33,416 bases of DNA, from the NCBI GenBank assembly GCA_947507155.1, contig CANNOC010000024.1:1-33416 (forward strand), given 5' to 3'. Within the stretch, counting starts at the first letter, position 1. Each line of letters opens with the position of its first letter. Positions 31,638 to 33,416 of the stretch are shown here, piece by piece. This DNA is from an uncultured Collinsella sp. GTDB taxonomy: Bacteria > Actinomycetota > Coriobacteriia > Coriobacteriales > Coriobacteriaceae. The notes under the pieces are model-generated. The model made no database searches. It was given only the letters and a program-made list of their open reading frames with translations, and had not been told where the DNA came from. A program made the position numbers and the translations under genes.

Positions 31638-31916
31638 TCAGAGGGCCAGCGCCGAAATCGCCGGTCCGGCTTTTTGGCGTTCGGCGAGCTCGAAGATAAA
31701 CGGGGCGTTTGATCTAACAAATTCTGTCAAGAAATTGAGGTCATCAGCAGTAAATCCTTTGACGTTGAACCATTTGACCGCAGGCAAGAAGCATTCCGCA
31801 TGGTCAAAGCCAAAGTCAACCGGGCGCTCGACGGCTACGCGAACGGTTCCGTCTTCTCTTGTCTCTGAGTATGCAACCTGGGTGCCATCATCAAGCTGAA
31901 CGTAGCTCCAAAACAT
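31638..31916 (-). CDS. Hypothetical protein, 92 aa
   Basis: Not recognised. It begins FWSYVQLDDGTQVAYSETREDGTVRV, a beta-hairpin-like start, and continues with VERPVDFGFDHAECFLPAVKW and a helical end. ATG 31916 follows ggagg at a five-base distance, and tatact (31943-31948 on the minus strand) is a fair -10. A longer frame to 32051 has no ribosome site. It lies 28 bases before the nucleotidyltransferase gene on the same strand and may be part of that module. Confidence 0.6.
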   Translation of the reverse strand: MFWSYVQLDDGTQVAYSETREDGTVRVAVERPVDFGFDHAECFLPAVKWFNVKGFTADDLNFLTEFVRSNAPFIFELAERQKAGPAISALAL

Positions 31917-32080
31917 GACTACCTCCTCACTGTTTGCATTTGAGTATAAAGAACGGAGTGGATTTAACACGAGGTGAATTGAATTAATCCAATAAGACCC
32001 TAACCCTGCCGGCTGGCTGCACAAGCGATAATCCTTGTTGCGGAAACTCATATGGCTGCACGTTAGACATTGTATGCATG

Positions 32081-32112
32081 AAAAAGCAACGCTCCCTTGC
32101 CGAAAGCGTTGC
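32081..32112 (-). terminator. Terminator of the LPKTG surface protein gene
   Basis: On the minus strand GCAACGCT and AGCGTTGC (32086-32112) form an eight-pair stem with an 11-base loop, followed by five T. Confidence 0.85.
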
Positions 32113-32164
32113 CCTTAAAGCTCCTACAGAGCTCTTGTACTGCAGCCAAGTGCGTCGCGCCGCA

Positions 32165-33238
32165 TCAGCAGCGATATGCGGTGCTCAGAAGCACTGTACC
32201 CAGCAGGAATAGCGTTAAGGAGACAGCTATCCAGTGGCTGTCGCCGGTCTTGGGAAGCGCCGATGTTGTTGCCATAGTGGATTTGGGCTTGGTCGTCTTG
32301 GTGACTGTGGTCTTGGGCGTCGTAGCTGCGGGTTTCACCGCAGGATCCGTCGCCGGCTCCGCACCGGGTTGACCCGCAGCGGGGTCGGCGCCACCAGTAG
32401 TCTCGCCTGTGCCATTACCCGGCACATCGCACGCGTCGGTCTCCCCCGACGGGGCGGTGGTGCCATCGGGCTCAATCACCACGTGCGGTGCCACGGCCCC
32501 GCCAGCATCAACCACGCTGGCAGCGCCAAAGGCCCCGCCCACAGGCGTCACAAAGTGCGCGGCCACGAGCGATCCGCGCTCGCAGGCAACGCCGGCGTCC
32601 GCACCGGTCGCATCCAGCCAGGACGCATCCACGACAAGTGTCTCGCTCGCTGCGTCTGTCCCAAATCCCTCGTCGAGCAAGCGCACGCCATAAAACCGCA
32701 AGCCCGCATCGGATCCCGCGCCCGCGGCAACAACGCGCCCGCCGCCACGTACGGTCAAGCTACCTGCAGCAATGCCGGCAACAGCCTGGTCAAGAACGCC
32801 TGCCCCGTCGGCCCTCGCTTCGACCGTGCAGCCGTCCACCACCAGCGCCTGGGCCACATGGATCCCGCATTGCGAACCCGTCGCCGTGAGCGAGCCGGGG
32901 CCGCAAAGCGTAAGGTTCCCCCACACCTCCATGCCGCTCATGGAAATGTCCGCATCGGGCGCATGCGTCACGACCACGGAGTTTTGCCCCACAAACGTCA
33001 CCACCAGGTCGCCGTCGGCGCCGATGGCCTCGCCCGCATATTCGTTTAGCTCCAGATGATCGGCATCAGTCCAAGCCCACCCGGGACCCGACGCGCCCGG
33101 CTCGTAGTACGTGGCGCCCGCAATGAACAGGCTATCCGCGCCCGCGGCATAAGAAGGCCCGCCCAGCAAAACGCATAGGCAGGCCATGACAGTAAACAGG
33201 ATGTAGTTTCGGCTAGTGTGGAACGCGGTGGTAAACAT
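32165..33238 (-). CDS. LPXTG-anchored surface protein, 357 aa
   Basis: A Sec signal peptide (hydrophobic core, cleavage near SYA/AGADS at about residue 32) leads a secreted domain of short Gly, Ala and Val strands (LVVTFVG, LTLCGPGSLTATG, SLTVRGGGRVVAAG, ETLVVDAS) that suggests a right-handed beta-helix, about residues 55-250. A Pro-Thr-Gly-rich stalk follows (about 255-325). The end is LPKTG (328-332), a helix and a short tail ending YRC, so sortase should anchor it to the wall; the tail has only one Arg, weaker than usual. ATG 33238 is chosen because ggag stands five bases upstream; the longer frame to 33265 lacks that. No function beyond surface exposure can be stated. Confidence 0.8.
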   Translation of the reverse strand: MFTTAFHTSRNYILFTVMACLCVLLGGPSYAAGADSLFIAGATYYEPGASGPGWAWTDADHLELNEYAGEAIGADGDLVVTFVGQNSVVVTHAPDADISMSGMEVWGNLTLCGPGSLTATGSQCGIHVAQALVVDGCTVEARADGAGVLDQAVAGIAAGSLTVRGGGRVVAAGAGSDAGLRFYGVRLLDEGFGTDAASETLVVDASWLDATGADAGVACERGSLVAAHFVTPVGGAFGAASVVDAGGAVAPHVVIEPDGTTAPSGETDACDVPGNGTGETTGGADPAAGQPGAEPATDPAVKPAATTPKTTVTKTTKPKSTMATTSALPKTGDSHWIAVSLTLFLLGTVLLSTAYRC

Positions 33239-33416
33239 AACCGCTCCGATCTTCGCAAGAGCCAATGGAAGCTGCGCCAGGAAATGCCCTGGTAGTAGCA
33301 GCTATTAGTGTAGCGAGATCGGATTAGTGGCAAAGATGAAAACCTGTGGTCAATTCCCAAAATTAGGTGTAAATCGTTTTGCCAGTCGGTGAAAGGAGGC
33401 CAAGTTTGACGTAGCT
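33239..33416. other. Upstream region of the surface protein gene
   Basis: No gene is visible. It should hold the promoter of the surface protein gene. A strong ribosome-like site (aaaggagg, 33391-33398) on the plus strand is followed by no usable start before the window ends. Confidence 0.35.

Overview
The window is high-GC DNA with the gene order and protein style of a gut actinobacterium of the class Coriobacteriia, most likely Collinsella. The genus is my inference from overall protein similarity and gene order; I could run no search. A conserved housekeeping block sits between two accessory regions that hold small, degraded and defence-type genes.

Left accessory region (1-5940). It starts with the last codons of a membrane protein and a 66-aa ORF. 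An ABC exporter with permease and ATPase fused in one chain follows, then a small membrane-anchored protein. After that come remnants: the tail of a DnaQ-type exonuclease, a minus-strand cassette (broken TlpA-like thioredoxin, broken secreted Cys-containing peptide, intact 79-aa membrane protein) that looks like a decayed bacteriocin-type locus, a tail of a BspA-like surface protein, and a frameshifted Flp-type pilin carrying a DUF6273-like C-terminal domain, closed by a good terminator.

Housekeeping block (5957-23240, all minus strand). In transcription order it holds an ABC-F ATPase, a small membrane protein, an M50 protease, scpA, scpB, rluB, cmk, plsC, ispH, a DUF512/PDZ radical-SAM-like protein, der, plsY, gpsA, rpe, a NifS-like desulfurase, a Nif3-family protein, a coiled-coil zinc-ribbon protein and coaBC, then tRNA-Pro with its own promoter and terminator. 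Spacing is tight and several genes overlap, some by 4 bases, so most of it probably runs as one or a few long operons. It joins chromosome segregation, rRNA and nucleotide metabolism, phospholipid synthesis (gpsA, plsY, plsC), isoprenoid synthesis and cofactor synthesis.

tRNA and repeat region (23272-24820). A tRNA-Ala(GGC) cassette with promoter and terminator is present twice. Each copy is followed at a similar distance by a copy of an approximately 150-bp element with inverted-repeat ends, so the whole unit seems to be an old tandem duplication. A tRNA with anticodon CAU lies between them. A third, shorter element with the same core motif lies at 28969-29092.

Right accessory region (24878-33238). 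This looks like a defence and toxin-antitoxin island: a protein with a possible PD-(D/E)xK nuclease fold, tRNA-Val(CAC), a DUF3825 protein, a three-gene Fic module (XRE-type regulator, 61-aa putative antitoxin, Fic protein), an AAA ATPase with a small TOPRIM-like partner, and a minimal nucleotidyltransferase with a RelB-like small protein. The window ends with an LPKTG-anchored surface protein.

The best candidates for something undescribed are the ATPase/TOPRIM-like pair, the inverted-repeat element family, the decayed secreted-peptide cassette and the pilin-DUF6273 chimera.
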